A stretch of 64,000 nt of DNA from contig NC_080185.1 in NCBI RefSeq assembly GCF_950295315.1, forward strand, positions 44,187,237 through 44,251,236. The letters run 5' to 3'. This document shows, one piece after another, positions 11,271 through 22,218 of the stretch. Under the pieces are notes generated by a model, which saw only the letters and a program-made list of their open reading frames with translations, did no database searches and was not told the origin of the DNA. Numbering within the stretch: the stretch's first letter is position 1; the number at the start of each line of letters is the position of its first letter. Both the position numbers and the translations under genes were made by a program. Source of the DNA: Erinaceus europaeus (taxonomy: Eukaryota > Chordata > Mammalia > Eulipotyphla > Erinaceidae).

Positions 11271-11572
11271 TGGGGGTTGGGCTGTGGTGCACAGGATTCA
11301 GTGCACATATGACTAAGCGCAAGGACCCACACAAGGATCCCAGTTGGAGCCCCCAGTTCCCCACCTGCAGGCGGGATGCTTCACAAGCTGTGAAGCGGGT
11401 CTGCAGGTGTCCATCTTTCTCTCTCCCTGTCTCCCCCTCCTCTCTCAGTTTCTCTCTGTCCTATCCAATAAAATGGGGGGGATGGCTGCCAGGAGCGAGC
11501 AGTGTATTTGTGATGCCAGCACTGAGCCCCAGTCATAACCCTGGAGGCAAAAGCAAACAAACAAATGACAAA
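11271..11572 (+). mobile_element. SINE-A with 3' tail module
   Basis: Sense copy with tRNA-like head, CCACCTGCAGG body, TCCTATCCAATAAAA, then the tail module (GAGCCCCAGTCATAACCC) and a CAAACAAACAAA end. Near-identical 15-bp flanks, CTAAATGCT(G/A)TGCC with a short lead-in, occur at about 11256-11270 and 11573-11587. Confidence 0.88.
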
Positions 11573-11699
11573 CCTAAATGCTATGCCTTCGCCATACACA
11601 AGCTCAGAATAGCCACAGATATTACGGTGTGAACACTGACCACTTAGTCTTCTAAAGACTTTGACCTAAACCAGAACCAAACAACAATTTTTTTCTTAA

Positions 11700-12258
11700 A
11701 ACTAAGGTTAATACCAGACTTTCCGGAGCTCACTTGCTCTTTCTTTCTCTCTCTCTCCCTCTTCCCCTTCCTCCTCCTCCTCCCAGTCCTCCTCCCTCTT
11801 CCTCTTTCCCTCTTCTTCCTCCTACTTTTCTTCTTATTCAAGCAGAACACTGCTTAACTTTAGCTCCTGGTGATACTAGATATTGAATCTGAGACCTTGG
11901 AGCCTCACACCTGAAAGTCTTTTTTAAAAAATATTTACTTATTCCTTTTTGTTGCCCTTGTTGTTTTACTGTTGTGGTTATTATTGTTGTTGTTATTGAT
12001 GTCATCATTGTTAGATAGGACAGAGAGAAATGGAGAGAGGAGGGGAAGACAGAGAGGGGGAGAGAAAGAGAGACACCTGCAGACCTGCTTCACCACTTGT
12101 GAAGTGACTCCCCTTCAGGTGGGGAGCTGGATACTCGAATGGGGATTCTTATGCCAGTCCTTGTGCTTCGTGCCAACTGCACTTAACCTGCTGTGCTACC
12201 GCCTGACTCCCACACCTGAAAATCTTCTCACATTCCCACTATGCTATCTCCCTAGTCT
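11700..12258 (-). mobile_element. SINE-B-like element, split by a SINE-A
   Basis: A pyrimidine-rich stretch (11735-11830) and the SINE-B body and B box (GATATTGAATCTGAGACC) occupy 11700-11905. The head resumes at 12226-12258 (CATTCCCACTATGCTATCTCCC). The split is caused by the SINE-A at 11921-12210. Confidence 0.75.
11921..12210 (-). mobile_element. SINE-A nested in SINE-B
   Basis: Complete reversed SINE-A from tail complement to the CCGCCTGACTCC head end. TSDs CACACCTGAAA(G/A)TCT lie at 11906-11920 and 12211-12225. Confidence 0.92.
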
Positions 12259-12273
12259 CCCAGCATCTCTTTT

Positions 12274-12457
12274 TTTTTTTTTTTTTTTTAAATTTATTAA
12301 TTTTATTTTTGAGAGAGATGTAGAGAGAGACACACACAGAGAAACACCAGAGCACTGCTCAGCTCTGGCTTATGGTGGTGCAGGGGATTGAACCTGGGAC
12401 TTAGGAGCCTCAGGCATGAGAGTCTGTTTGCATAACCATTATGCTGTCTCCCCTGCC
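12274..12457 (-). mobile_element. SINE-B with 15-bp TSD
   Basis: A long T-run, GAGAGATGTAGAG body, GCTCAGCTCTGGCTTATGG and the B box (GGGATTGAACC, reverse sense) near 12387 are followed by the TGCATAACCATTATGC A-box region. TSDs CCCAGCATCTCTTTT are at 12259-12273 and 12458-12472. Confidence 0.92.
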
Positions 12458-12472
12458 CCCAGCATCTCTTTT

Positions 12473-13136
12473 ATGGACATTGCATCCACATTTATTTGAA
12501 TTATTCCCTCTAATTCCTATATAACCACGTGGATGTCACATACAACATCTAAGTTTTAATGATAAAAAAAATTGAAAATATCTGCAGGCACTTTGAAAAA
12601 AAAAAACAACAACAAGGAAAATCCAAGTTGTAAGCCATGCGTTAGCCATCTCAGCCAACGCCCTCCCCAAGAGATGTGATCTACCACAACATCTCAGATT
12701 CAGTTGTTACATGCGCCTCCCTACCACCACTATAGCACACACCTGGGACAATTGTGTTAGCTCTGGCAGCAGGTGCCTCGTGCAATCGCAATACCCCTCA
12801 GGTTATACTCTGGCCAAGATTTTCCCAGTACTTCCTGAGGCATGACACATGCCTCTGGCAGTTATATAAATGGTCATATGAATGTTAATAGGCCCTCCCT
12901 TGTTACAAATTATCCACAAGAAGGTTTAATGAGCTAGGCATATTAACATTTAATAGCTTAAACACCATTCATATTTACCGGGAACTCCCTGAAGGTAAAA
13001 GGGAAATTCATGCAGGAATTAGCTGATTGCCTTTGGAAAAAGTATTAATGTCAGCTAGTTAAAATTTATGGGCCCAAAGACATAAAATAATCAACACTGT
13101 GAGGCAACCAAGGCCATGTCACATAATGATCCCCTC
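12473..13136. other. Non-repeat block; possible conserved non-coding element
   Basis: No gene or recognised repeat. The part 12860-13125 is AT-rich with homeodomain-like TTAATGAG, TTAATAGC and TAGCTGATT cores and no sign of transposon structure. I infer, without an alignment, that it could be a conserved enhancer-type element. Confidence 0.3.
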
Positions 13137-13138
13137 TC

Positions 13139-13184
<46 letters not shown>

Positions 13185-13190
13185 CTCGCT
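13139..13190. repeat. (TG)n microsatellite
   Basis: About 23 TG units followed by a short GCGCGC run. Confidence 0.97.
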
Positions 13191-13204
13191 TTCCCCATTC
13201 GATG

Positions 13205-13610
13205 TTTCATGGTAAGTTAAGTTCTCACTTTTTTTCCCTCTCCCTTTTACTGGGGGCAGGGGGAAGTGAATGGATTACAGTGTGGTTGTTGACACATAGA
13301 TAAAAATTCTCATCTTACCGTGATAGATGTCTGCAAAACACTCTCACCACTAATTTAGTTATTTTTCCACCATCATGTATCAGGACCCCAAAGCCTTCCC
13401 TCTAACTTCCTTCCCATAGTCTTTTGATTCAGTGTGGTACACATAGTCCAAGTTTCACTTTGTGTCTTCCTTGTCTGTTGACGTTTCTTAAGTTCTGCCT
13501 ACAAATTAATTTACCCCCCCCCCAACCCCATTCATCCTTCTCTTTCTGGCTTATCTCATTAGCATGAGTCAATCATGCTCCATTCAAGATAAAGTGAAGA
13601 TGGTGACTTC
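13205..13610 (-). mobile_element. Older L1 3' UTR fragment
   Basis: The segment reads like L1 3' UTR in reverse (GGATTACAGTGTGG near 13273, then a C-rich stretch, and 'ctttctggcttatctcattagcatga' near 13540). Related sequence appears at 18155-18370 and 42543-42870. The match is diverged. Confidence 0.55.
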
Positions 13611-14892
13611 TCTTTTTTTGAGAGATCAGTTGGCTTTGCAACTAGTAAATGCTGAGGGGGGACCTTTGGGGAGAATTTTCTCTGATGAAAATGGCAACGT
13701 ACTCACATAATACCAGGCAGGTCTACCATGAATGTTTTATTGGTCTTGTTATAAGGAGTAGGATTAGGTGTTATTAGAACAATAAGGAATGGGCAATCAC
13801 CTGATCACAGAGATGGTGGGATGCGGTGGTGTAACAGCTTGGATGCTGAACTGAGATGATCCTGTAGTTGAGTCCTGGTTTTGCCATTTAATCAACTCTG
13901 GGGAATAGAACAACTTCCTTAATGTTTATGAGCTTCCACGTTTTCTTCTCTGACATGGGACTAAGAGTGAAGCCTTTCTCAGAAGATTGCTTTGAAGATT
14001 GAGTGAATACCTATAAGGACTTAACACACTGCCTCATACAAATGCACTGGCTAAGCATTATAAATGGTACTTTTTATGATACCTCTAAATTTTCACACAT
14101 ATGCAAACTTTGTAATTCTTATTCTCTCACTTGTTAATATCTGTTTTATATCATAGTGATTTGTATAAATGTTAAACTATTGAATTAAGTTCTTTGGGGG
14201 GAATTATATTTGTCTTATTCATACTCTACTCTCACCCTAGACAATCAATTAAGTCACAGTAGAATATTATGTGAAACTGGGAGTTATCAAGTATTTTTGG
14301 CCATGACCCAAAGCAAGATGTATATTTTACAGCATAACTGACCACACACGGAGCTTTTGAAAGATTTGTTTACAAGACAAACCTTATTATATCCAATACA
14401 CTCTGATATTTTCCCTTTCTGTTCAATTTTGTTTCATTAGAAATAGTCTCCTCTTGGCCTACTAAATCTGCTTCAAAACTTTTTAAGGAGTTTAAATCCC
14501 AGGTTAAAAAAATCCCTGGGCTAACCCACAGAGCAGACCCAAATCACCCCTCAGAGCTAGGGGCTGGGAGTTTAGCCAATGGGAATTGGAAAGAATCGCT
14601 GGGCAAGAGCCAAATGGCAGCTGTGTTCAGGACAGTTAGGGACCAAGTCCAAATGGCAAACATGAGGCAGTCCAGGAGCACTGGGGATGAGGAGGAGAAG
14701 GCTTTGACTTAGAGATGCTGAGTTTCAAAAGTGAAAGCTTCCAGTGTACAACTGAGTTATTCCAGAAATTCTATGAAAAATCACAGAAAAGGGAACACTA
14801 GGAACAGGAATCAATTTTCTAGACATGATGCTGGTGGGACAAAAGATTAGGGGACAGGTCTCTTGTATGAACTCTCCTTTTTTGTATATTTT
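13611..14892 (+). other. Low-repeat spacer with a MIR
   Basis: No gene is seen. A MIR lies at about 13815-14070: it has a 'gtaacagcttggatgctgaactgag' start, the 'ttttgccatttaatcaactctgggg' core and an 'agattgctttgaagattgagtgaa' 3' part. The rest is unassigned. Confidence 0.55.
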
Positions 14893-14961
14893 TCTTTCTT
14901 AAAAAATGATTTATCTATAAGATAGAGACAGAGAGATAGAGAGATAGAGATAGATAGATAA

Positions 14962-14993
<32 letters not shown>

Positions 14994-15120
14994 GAAAGAC
15001 CTACCAGGGCATCATTTTGATATATGTGATGCATCATTCTGGTATATGTGATGGTGGAGATCTAACTTGAAATCACTTTCTTGAAGGTCCAATGCTTTAT
15101 CCACTGTGCCATCTCCCAGG
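14893..15120 (-). mobile_element. SINE-C with GATA/GA tract
   Basis: Tail complement, a GATAGAGA-rich microsatellite at about 14925-14995, then CATCATTCTGGTATATGTGATGG and a head ending CCACTGTGCCATCTCCCAGG. Confidence 0.8.
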
Positions 15121-15168
15121 ATTTTTCTTGTCACAAATTGATTGAGAGTGATATAAAAGAGAAAAAAA

Positions 15169-15382
15169 GGAGGCCTGGTAGAGGTGCACCTGGTTGAGCC
15201 CACATGTTACAAAGCACAAGGACCCAGGTTCGAGCCCCTGGACCCCACCTGCAGGGGGAAGTTTCACCAGTGAAGCAGGGCTGCAGGCATCTCTCTGTCT
15301 CTCTCCCTCTCTGCCTCCCCCTTCCTTCTCAATATCTGGCTGTCTCTATCCAATAAAGATTTTTTAAAAATTTAAAAAGAGG
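15169..15382 (+). mobile_element. SINE-A2
   Basis: Sense head, B box GGTTCGAGCCCC near 15228, CCCACCTGCAGGGGGAAG, CT-rich body and CTATCCAATAAAG tail. It is truncated slightly at the head. Confidence 0.9.
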
Positions 15383-15524
15383 GGAAAAAAGCACCTGAAA
15401 ATGAGATACTAAAAGGCATGTACAGACACTAAATTTTAAAATCCTCTTCAACTCTCTTATTTCCTTTCAGTGGATTCAACAAAAACTTCCTTTCCCATTT
15501 CCTCTGCCTTCATTTATTAATGTT

Positions 15525-15662
15525 TAAAAATATCTATTTGTTTGTTTATGATCAAGAAAGAAGCAGAATATCACTCTGGCACATTCAGTGTCAGGGATCA
15601 AACTCAAGACCTTATGCATGCAAATCCAGAGCTCTGACACTCTGCCACCCTCTGGTCCTCCT
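15525..15662 (-). mobile_element. SINE-C, diverged
   Basis: Reversed copy with ATCACTCTGGCACATTCAGTG, a B-box region (GGGATCAAACTC) and a head ending CTGCCACCCTCTGGTCC. Confidence 0.75.
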
Positions 15663-15704
15663 TTTCTATTAGTCACAACCCCACCTTAATCTCTTTTCTT
15701 TTCT

Positions 15705-15705
15705 T

Positions 15706-15753
<48 letters not shown>

Positions 15754-16045
15754 CTCCTCCCCTCTTTCTTTCTTTTTTTAATTGCCACCAGGGTTATCAT
15801 TGGGGTTCAGTGCTAGCACAACAAATCCGCGGCTCCTAGTAGCCATTATTTTTCATTCCTTTCCATTCTATTTGATAAGACAGAGATCAATTGAGAGGGG
15901 AGGAGGAGCAATGAGAGTGAGAGACACCTGTAGCACTGTCTCACCACTTTTGAAGCTTCCCTTCACAGATGGGGAGTGGGAGCTTGAACCCGGGTCCTTA
16001 TACATAGTAATGCATGTGCTTAAGCAGGTATGTTATTGCCAGGAT
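15705..16045 (-). mobile_element. SINE-A2 with 3' tail module
   Basis: A (CT)n tract at 15711-15747 and C/T-rich DNA lead into the tail module (TTGCCACCAGGGTTATCATTGGGG, here only quoted in part). The purine-rich body and a tRNA-like head with GGAGCTTGAACCCGGG near 15980 follow. Confidence 0.85.
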
Positions 16046-16261
16046 CTCTGTCTTACTTTCTTGTAAAGACTATTTTGGTCTAACAGTTCTGCATCTTCAT
16101 GACTGTTTTAAGATCAAGACCATCTAACAAGCTCATCTACAGATTTGAAATGTTAAATTTCTATTACTTTTTGTGGTTATTTGCCCTTCCTACACAGAAA
16201 GTCAAGTTCATTCATTCCTTCATTTAGTCTATCAATTTGATAAGCCCTGGGGTGGGGGAGG

Positions 16262-17218
16262 CACATGCTGCCTATTTTTGTTCCAGTACCAGGCTATTTT
16301 GATGATGATGGCCTTATAATATAGTTTGAGATCTGGAAGTGTGATGTCTCCATTTCTTTCTTTTCCTCAAGATGGTTTTGGCAATTCTAGGTGTTTTCTG
16401 GTTCCAGATAAATGATTGTAGTTTTTGTTCTATTCTCTTAAAGAAGCTTGGTGGAACTTTGATGGGTATTGCATTGAATTTGTGTATGGCTCTGAGGAGA
16501 ATATTCCTTTTGATGATATTAATTCTTCCAACCCATGAGCATGGGATGTCTTTCCATTTCTTGGTGTCATTTTCTATTTCCTTGAATAGTAACTCATAGT
16601 TTTCAGTATACAAGTCTTTCACTTCTTTGGTCAGCTTTTTTCCTCGGTATTTTACTGATTATGCTGCAACAGTGAATGGGAGTGATTTCTGGATGTCTTT
16701 ATCTTCAGATTTTGTGTTTGCATAAAGAAATGCCACCGATTTTTGCACATTGATTTTGTAGTTTGACACCTTGCTATATTTCCTAATAAGTTCCAGTAGT
16801 TTTCTGCTAGATTTTTTTAGGTTTTTCTATGTATACTATCATATCATCTGCAAATACTGAGAGCTTGACTTCTTCCTTTCCAATCTGTATTCCTTTGATT
16901 CCTTTCTCTTGTTTGATTGGTATGACATGAACTTCCAATACTATGTCGAAGAGTAATGGTGATAATGAACAGCCATGCCTAGTCCTCAATCTGAGGGGGA
17001 ATGCTTTCAGCTTCTGTCCATTGAGTGTGATGTTGGCTGTAGGTTTGCTATATATGGACTTCACTATCTTGAGGAATTTCCCATCTATTTTTATTTTTTG
17101 TAGTGTTTTGAGCATGAATGGGTGTTGGATTTTGTCAAAAGCTTTCTCTGCATCTATTGAGATCATCATGTGGTTTTTGGTTTTGCTTTTATTGATATGG
17201 TGAATTACATTAGCAGTG
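16262..17218 (-). pseudogene. L1 ORF2 internal fragment (reverse transcriptase)
   Basis: On the minus strand this encodes about 300 codons of L1 ORF2 from the RT palm to just beyond it. Visible motifs, in order, are [37 protein letters not shown], the catalytic FADDMIVY (two Asp intact) and NYELLFKEIENDTKKWKDIP with IPCSWVGRINI. Stops and frame changes break it (for example near 16660 and 16800). Neither L1 end is present, so it is an internal fragment. Confidence 0.9.
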
Positions 17219-17964
17219 CCTTTTCAAGGAGTACTATCTCTCTATCCATTGTCCAGAGAGTCCTCATGTCCTTCTTTTGACAAGGTGCCACTCAGATTGT
17301 TCACTTGTGTATATCATCTCTTCCTAACCTGGATCATAAGGTGGAGGCTGGAATATTTCCACAATACATGAATTCTAGATTCAGCTCTAGGTTTGAATCC
17401 TGACTATGTGACCTTAGTCAAGGTATTCAACCTTTCTTGAGCCTCCAGTTTCCTCATGCCTAAAGTCTTGCATATTTCTTACCCCTTTAGGGGAAAAAGT
17501 AAGCAAAGCACAAGAAGGCACCTTGTAATGCGTTGTTCTTCACACAATCTTAGCTCCTGTTACTTTCCTTTCCTTCTTCCATGTGCCACACCATAGCTGC
17601 TTTGAGATTATTAGATTTCAAAGAGGTTCTCGTTTTGCTGATGAAAATTTCCATGGTTCCCTCTGGGCTAATCTCTTATTCTGGTGTGTGCTCAGGTGGC
17701 ACATTAACTTTCAGACCACCAGGACTTTGTATGACTTCTTGACTGGCTTCTTAGTTAATATTAACTGAGAACTTATTATGTGCAAGGTACCACCAGAAAT
17801 CTTAAGCCACCCCATTTCAGACTCTTAACCATAGGCTGATTTCCATTCTTGGAAAATTACTGTGGCTTTTCTTGCCTTTAATTAGCTCAGATTTGAATTT
17901 GCTTGACTGCCTGATTTACCAGTCCACAAGTTCTCTCCTTTTGTGGCTGTGGCTATATACTCAT
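17219..17964 (+). other. Low-repeat spacer with a MIR
   Basis: A MIR core is clear at about 17345-17480 (GACTATGTGACCTTAGTCAAG, then GAGCCTCCAGTTTCCTCATG in parts). A weaker L2/MIR-like piece is near 17760-17830. No gene is seen. Confidence 0.6.
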
Positions 17965-18154
17965 TTGTTCTTTTTTTCTCCCCCCTCCCTCCCTCCTCCC
18001 CTTCCTCCCTTTCCCTTCTTTCTTTCCTTCCTTTCTTTCTTCCTTTTTTCTATCTTTCTTTGTTTTCTTCCCTTTTTGCCACCAGGATTATTGCTGGAGC
18101 TCAGTGCCTGTACAGTTCCATCATTCACGTCCACCATTTTTCCCTTTTCTTTTC
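17965..18154 (-). mobile_element. SINE tail module with pyrimidine tract
   Basis: A C/T-rich tract (17972-18075) precedes only the tail module of a SINE (GCCACCAGGATTATTGCTGG). The tRNA-like head is missing, so the SINE is 5'-truncated or interrupted. Confidence 0.65.
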
Positions 18155-18650
18155 TTTTTTAATTAAAGAATTGTTGGAGGTTAATGAATTACAGCACATC
18201 TGTCTATGCATGTGTTTGGTTTCCAGTTCTTTGTAACAGCTGTTACGTATTCTTGCCCCCTGTGCATCAGGGATCCCACATCTCCTCTTGCACAACACCA
18301 TCTATTCCATTCCCTCTCTAGAATCCCTTGCTTTGATGCAGTACACCCCCCATCAATGTTCCACCCTGTGTTTTCCTGTTTGCTTGCTTATTTATTTATT
18401 TTTTATTTGATAGAGACAGCCAGAAATAAAAAGGGAAATGGGTGATAGAGAGGGAGACAGACAAGGATACACGTGCAACACTGCCTCACCACTTGTAACG
18501 TGCATTCAATCAGGTGTGCTACCACCCAACCCCTAACTTCTTTTCTAACTCTGTCTCCCAAGTTCTACCTACATGTGGAATCTTCCAGTTTCCACCCCTG
18601 TCTTCTTGACCTATCCTCACCCAACACTTTTCCTTTTGCTCCCAGTGAAG
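18155..18650 (-). mobile_element. Older L1 3' UTR fragment interrupted by a SINE
   Basis: 18155-18374 and about 18538-18650 resemble the older L1 3' UTR also seen at 13205-13610. A SINE-A2 (18375-18537) with TTTATTTGATAGAGACAGCC body and a CCACCCAACCCC head end splits it. Confidence 0.5.
18375..18537 (-). mobile_element. SINE-A2, shortened
   Basis: Reversed copy: TTTATTTATTTTTTATTTGATAG tail side, purine-rich body, CTGCCTCACCACTTG, then a head that lacks the B-box half. An internal deletion removed it. Confidence 0.8.
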
Positions 18651-18862
18651 GTGAGTCAAGGACTGAGACTTTAGATTTCAGTTATGATGTCTTGGTCTTT
18701 GATATTCTGTTCTGATGTCTAGGTCTTTGATAGTTGGCTTTGGTTCACCAACAATGGTCATAACACTCTCTCCTTTCTGCCCTCCCTTTCCTTATATGTT
18801 TGCTCCCTTTGTTGTTGTTTGAGTTCTCATTTTTATTCTATCACAGATTACCTCATTTGGAG

Positions 18863-19762
18863 TTATAGTTCCTTTACTTCTATTCCTGTAGGACTCCTTT
18901 CAGTAATTCTTATAAGACTTGTGTGGTGGTGGTGAATTCCTTCAGTTTCTGTAGGTATGAGAAGCTTTTGATTTCTCCTTCATACTTGAAAGATAGTTTG
19001 GCAGGATAGAGTACTTATGGTTGATGATTCTTATCTCTTAATACTGTAAAAATGTCATTCCATCCCCTTCTTGCTTCTTGGGTTTATGTTGAGAAATCTG
19101 GTGAGTGCCTGATGGTTCTGCTTATGTATGTCAGCTTCTTCCTTTCCCTTGCAGCCCACAATATTTCTTCTTTGTCCTTACTTTTGGTAAGTGTTACTAT
19201 TAAGTGTTTGGATATTGGCTGTTCGAAGTTCAGTAGTTTTGGTTTCCCTTCATCTTCCTCTATATCTAAAATTTGACCATTGCCCAGGTTTGGAAAGTAC
19301 TTTGCAATAATTTCTTTGAATACACTCTTTGCTCCTCTCTCCTTCTCTTCATCTTCAGGCACCCCAGCAACTTTTACATTTTTTATTCTGATGGTAGATT
19401 CTATTTTGCAGTGAATTGCTTCATTTTTTTGTAAACCTTTCTTCAGCAGCAGCTTGCACTCTGAAGGTGTGGTGGTTTTATCTTCAAGCCCTGCTACTCT
19501 ATCCCTAAGCTGATTTATTCTGGATAAAAAGCTTCTTAGATAAGTCCTAGTGCTGTCCAGTTTCCTTAAACCAGACTATTTCTTTTCAGAGTTCTCTTTG
19601 TGAACTTTTTAGCTCTTTGGTGAAGAGATCTCTGGATTCCTTAATTTGTGTTTGTACGTTATGGTTGGAGTCTTGGATTACTTTCATAATACTCTTCCTG
19701 AATTCAAACTCAGACATTTCATCTAAGTCTCTGTGATACTGGACCTTTGCATTACTGTCCAT
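18863..19762 (-). pseudogene. L1 ORF1 remnant (nearly full span)
   Basis: On the minus strand an ATG at 19762-19760 begins MDSNAKVQYHRDLDEMSE and a TAA sits at 18865-18863, a span of about 299 codons against 338 in human ORF1p. The RRM region is clear: VFKEIIAKYFPNLGNGQ, then HLIVTLTKSKDKEEIL and RKKLTYISRTIRHSPDFS. The upstream part (19400-19720) is rich in heptad-like Glu/Lys/Leu, as expected for the coiled coil. Frameshifts and stops interrupt it, for example near 19370 and 19590. ORF1p is the RNA-binding chaperone of the L1 particle; this copy is dead. Confidence 0.85.
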
Positions 19763-20280
19763 GTTTCAGTTGGGTGTGGATTCTGCTATTCAACTAACAG
19801 GTGGTACTGTCGTTGTATTGTTTATATGTGGTAGTGTGGCAGGGACAGGGATAGTCTTCCCTGTTACTCAGGTCTGATTGTGTTAATCTCACAGTAGGTG
19901 ATGGGTGTTTCAAAATGGCTCTGACTGTTTCTTACAGCTGGTTGTAGTTACAGCTTCTGTTCTAAGAAGGGTAGTGAGGGTGCTGTTGCCCATGGCTAGA
20001 GACCCAACTGTGCTTGCTTTTTTTCAGATGGTACTATGGCCTCTAGCTCTTCCTGTGCTGCTGCTTGCCACTCAGGGCCAGGTCCATTCTTCAGTATGGC
20101 TGCTTTCCCCTGCCTGTTGGTATAGCTGCATAGCTGAGCCACCTCTTGCTCCTGATGCACACCCCTGTTTCCTTTCCATGTGCCCATTTGCATGCATTTG
20201 ACCCTTAGTGAGTTTCCTCAAACTTTGTAGGTTGTAATGTGAGGTTATAGGTGCTTTATTTTTCTTTAAATATAGATGGT
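19763..20280 (-). mobile_element. L1 5' UTR-like segment
   Basis: This lies immediately upstream, in L1 sense, of the ORF1 start and is richer in G and C than its surroundings. By position it is the L1 5' UTR/promoter; I recognise no defined promoter motif. It ends where the next L1 tail complement begins (about 20283). Confidence 0.55.
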
Positions 20281-20564
20281 GAAAGTTTTTTTAAATTTGT
20301 TCTTTTTATTTTTATATTACAAAATTACATGTCTACAGTGGTTTGAATCCACACTATTCCCACTACCAGAGTTCTGAATCTTCACTCTTCCCCACTGCAA
20401 TTCACCACAGTTCCCCTAAAGTTGTAGACATGGGCCAACTATCATCTCTACAACTATCTGTCCACATTTAGACATAGTTGTCCTTCTTTTTCTGATTCAG
20501 TCCTCTCTTTCCCTCCAAGCCACTCAGGACAACATAACTACCTCCATATGTCTCTCTCCTTTTC

Positions 20565-20618
<54 letters not shown>

Positions 20619-21238
20619 CTTATGGAGCTGGAGTTCAGAGTTCTCTTATCTTCATCCTATCACTTCTCCCCCGCTGGGAGCATAGATCAAAGTTGTTTAT
20701 GGGGATCACAAGGTAGGAGTTCTGGCTTCTGTAGCTGCTTCTCCACTGAGCATGGGCATGGACAGGTTAATCCATACCCCAGCCTGTTTCTATTTTCCCT
20801 AGTGGGGCAGAGCTCTGGAGATGTGAGGGTCCAGGGCACACCGGTGAGGTCCTCTGCTCAGAGAATTTGGGGTGGAGTCATGGTAGCATCTGTAACTTGG
20901 TGTCTGGAGGGTAGCATGACCTAAGTTGAGACATGATGGTTAATGAGCAGGAACCAAAAAGTAAGATCAGAGCAGATGACATTAGGGACTTTAGGGTAGA
21001 ATAAAGCTAGGAGAACCATTTTAGGCATGTTCCTGGGGGCATGCAACTATAGTAGTTTTGCTTGAGTTTGGTAGCTAGCCTGAGGTTAGATGAGAATATT
21101 GTCTGAGACGATGGTGTTAGACTAGCAAAAAGGGTTAGAAAGTTGGATTAGGGCAGGGAGTAGCTCCCATTCTTATAAAAAAAAATCTGTGGCTAAAATT
21201 AACTATTGACCTCTATCCACCTGCTCCAGGTTTTAGGT
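20281..21238 (-). mobile_element. L1 3' UTR, subfamily II
   Basis: The 3' terminal part (20281-20560) differs from the main L1 UTR, while the rest aligns with it (AGCATGGGCATGGACAGGTTAATCC region at 20748-20775). A (CT)n tract at 20571-20613 lies at the same internal position as the GA tract of the plus-strand copy at 33448-34608. Confidence 0.8.
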
Positions 21239-21525
21239 GTTTTTTTTAAAATTTAATTTTTATTTTTTCTGGGTGCAACCTTTCAGTCCTTATTACTCCT
21301 TGGCCACCCCCTATTTTTCTTTTCTAGTTTTATAGAGGTAAGAAACAAAGAAAGGTAGAGAGGAAAAGAGGGCGGAAAGAGACAGAGAAAAGGAGAAATA
21401 CCTGCAGCACTGCTCCACCGTGTGTGAACTCTTCCCTGCATATGGGAACCAGGGCCTTTAACTTGGGTCCTCGTGTATGGTGCTCTGTGCACTCTATCAG
21501 GTAGACCATCAGTTGGTCCCCTTTG
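21239..21525 (-). mobile_element. Diverged SINE-A2
   Basis: T-rich start, a degraded tail-module-like stretch (CAACCTTTCAGTCC), purine-rich body and a head with ATACCTGCAGCACTGC and GGTCCTCGTGTATGGTGC, ending in the TTGGTCCCC head terminus. Confidence 0.7.
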
Positions 21526-21862
21526 TACTCTAATTTTAATGATTCCCAGCTCAGACCCCTCGAAGACTGGGTCTTTTCCTTATTTTTCCCCTTGGCATTT
21601 GGACTTTGGGTGACTGGCATCCCTTCTGACTTGGCTCACTATGCAGGCACCAGAGTTTCCTTTTGTCTAGGTGAGATCATTTCTTTCTTCAGCTGGTTTC
21701 CTGTTCAGAGGGCTCCTCACTCCATTGGGCTCAAGTATGAATTCTCTCTACCTAAGCCAGCCATGGTTGTCAACTCTGAGGAGGAGCAAGAGCTAATTGA
21801 TAAGGTAACATGGCTTACTATGCTCAGGAAGCTCACACACTTTAATCCTTAAAAAAAAAAAA
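21526..21862 (+). other. Unassigned open segment
   Basis: A 109-codon open frame spans 21523-21852 (+). It contains a hydrophobic run (VFSLFFPLAFGLWV) and an acidic segment (NSEEEQELIDKV). I recognise no family, and nothing in the flanks resembles exon boundaries. It sits between repeats and may be chance or an old retrocopy or transposon fragment. Confidence 0.2.
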
Positions 21863-21865
21863 AGT

Positions 21866-21941
21866 AAGGACTGTTTTGCCATGCAGGTGACCCAGGTTTG
21901 AGCCTGGACCTCACAACATTGAAGGAGGATTTGATGATGAA

Positions 21942-22008
<67 letters not shown>

Positions 22009-22080
22009 CATGAAGGAAGATTTGATGATGAAGACTCTCTCTCCCTTTCTCTCTCTCTCATAAATGAATAAACAACGTTA
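21866..22080 (+). mobile_element. SINE fragment with CT/CA microsatellite and internal duplication
   Basis: A partial head with GACCCAGGTTTGAGCC is followed by (CT)n at about 21942-21974 and (CA)n at 21974-22007. The stretch ACATTGAAGGAGGATTTGATG at about 21918 recurs as ACATGAAGGAAGATTTGATG near 22009, so the two microsatellites lie between two copies of a short unit. Confidence 0.7.
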
Positions 22081-22218
22081 GTAAACATTGAATAGTATTA
22101 AACAGTGACTTAAATACAAGGTAATCAAAATTATATTTTCTGATATTTTTAAACTACACATCAGTTTAGAAGAAACTTTTTCTTTCAAAGATGCCTAATT
22201 TACAAAATAGGAATTCTT

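Noticed and set aside
13139..13190. Z-DNA/recombination hotspot at the TG-GC run
   Set aside because: An ordinary dinucleotide repeat; nothing else supports a function.
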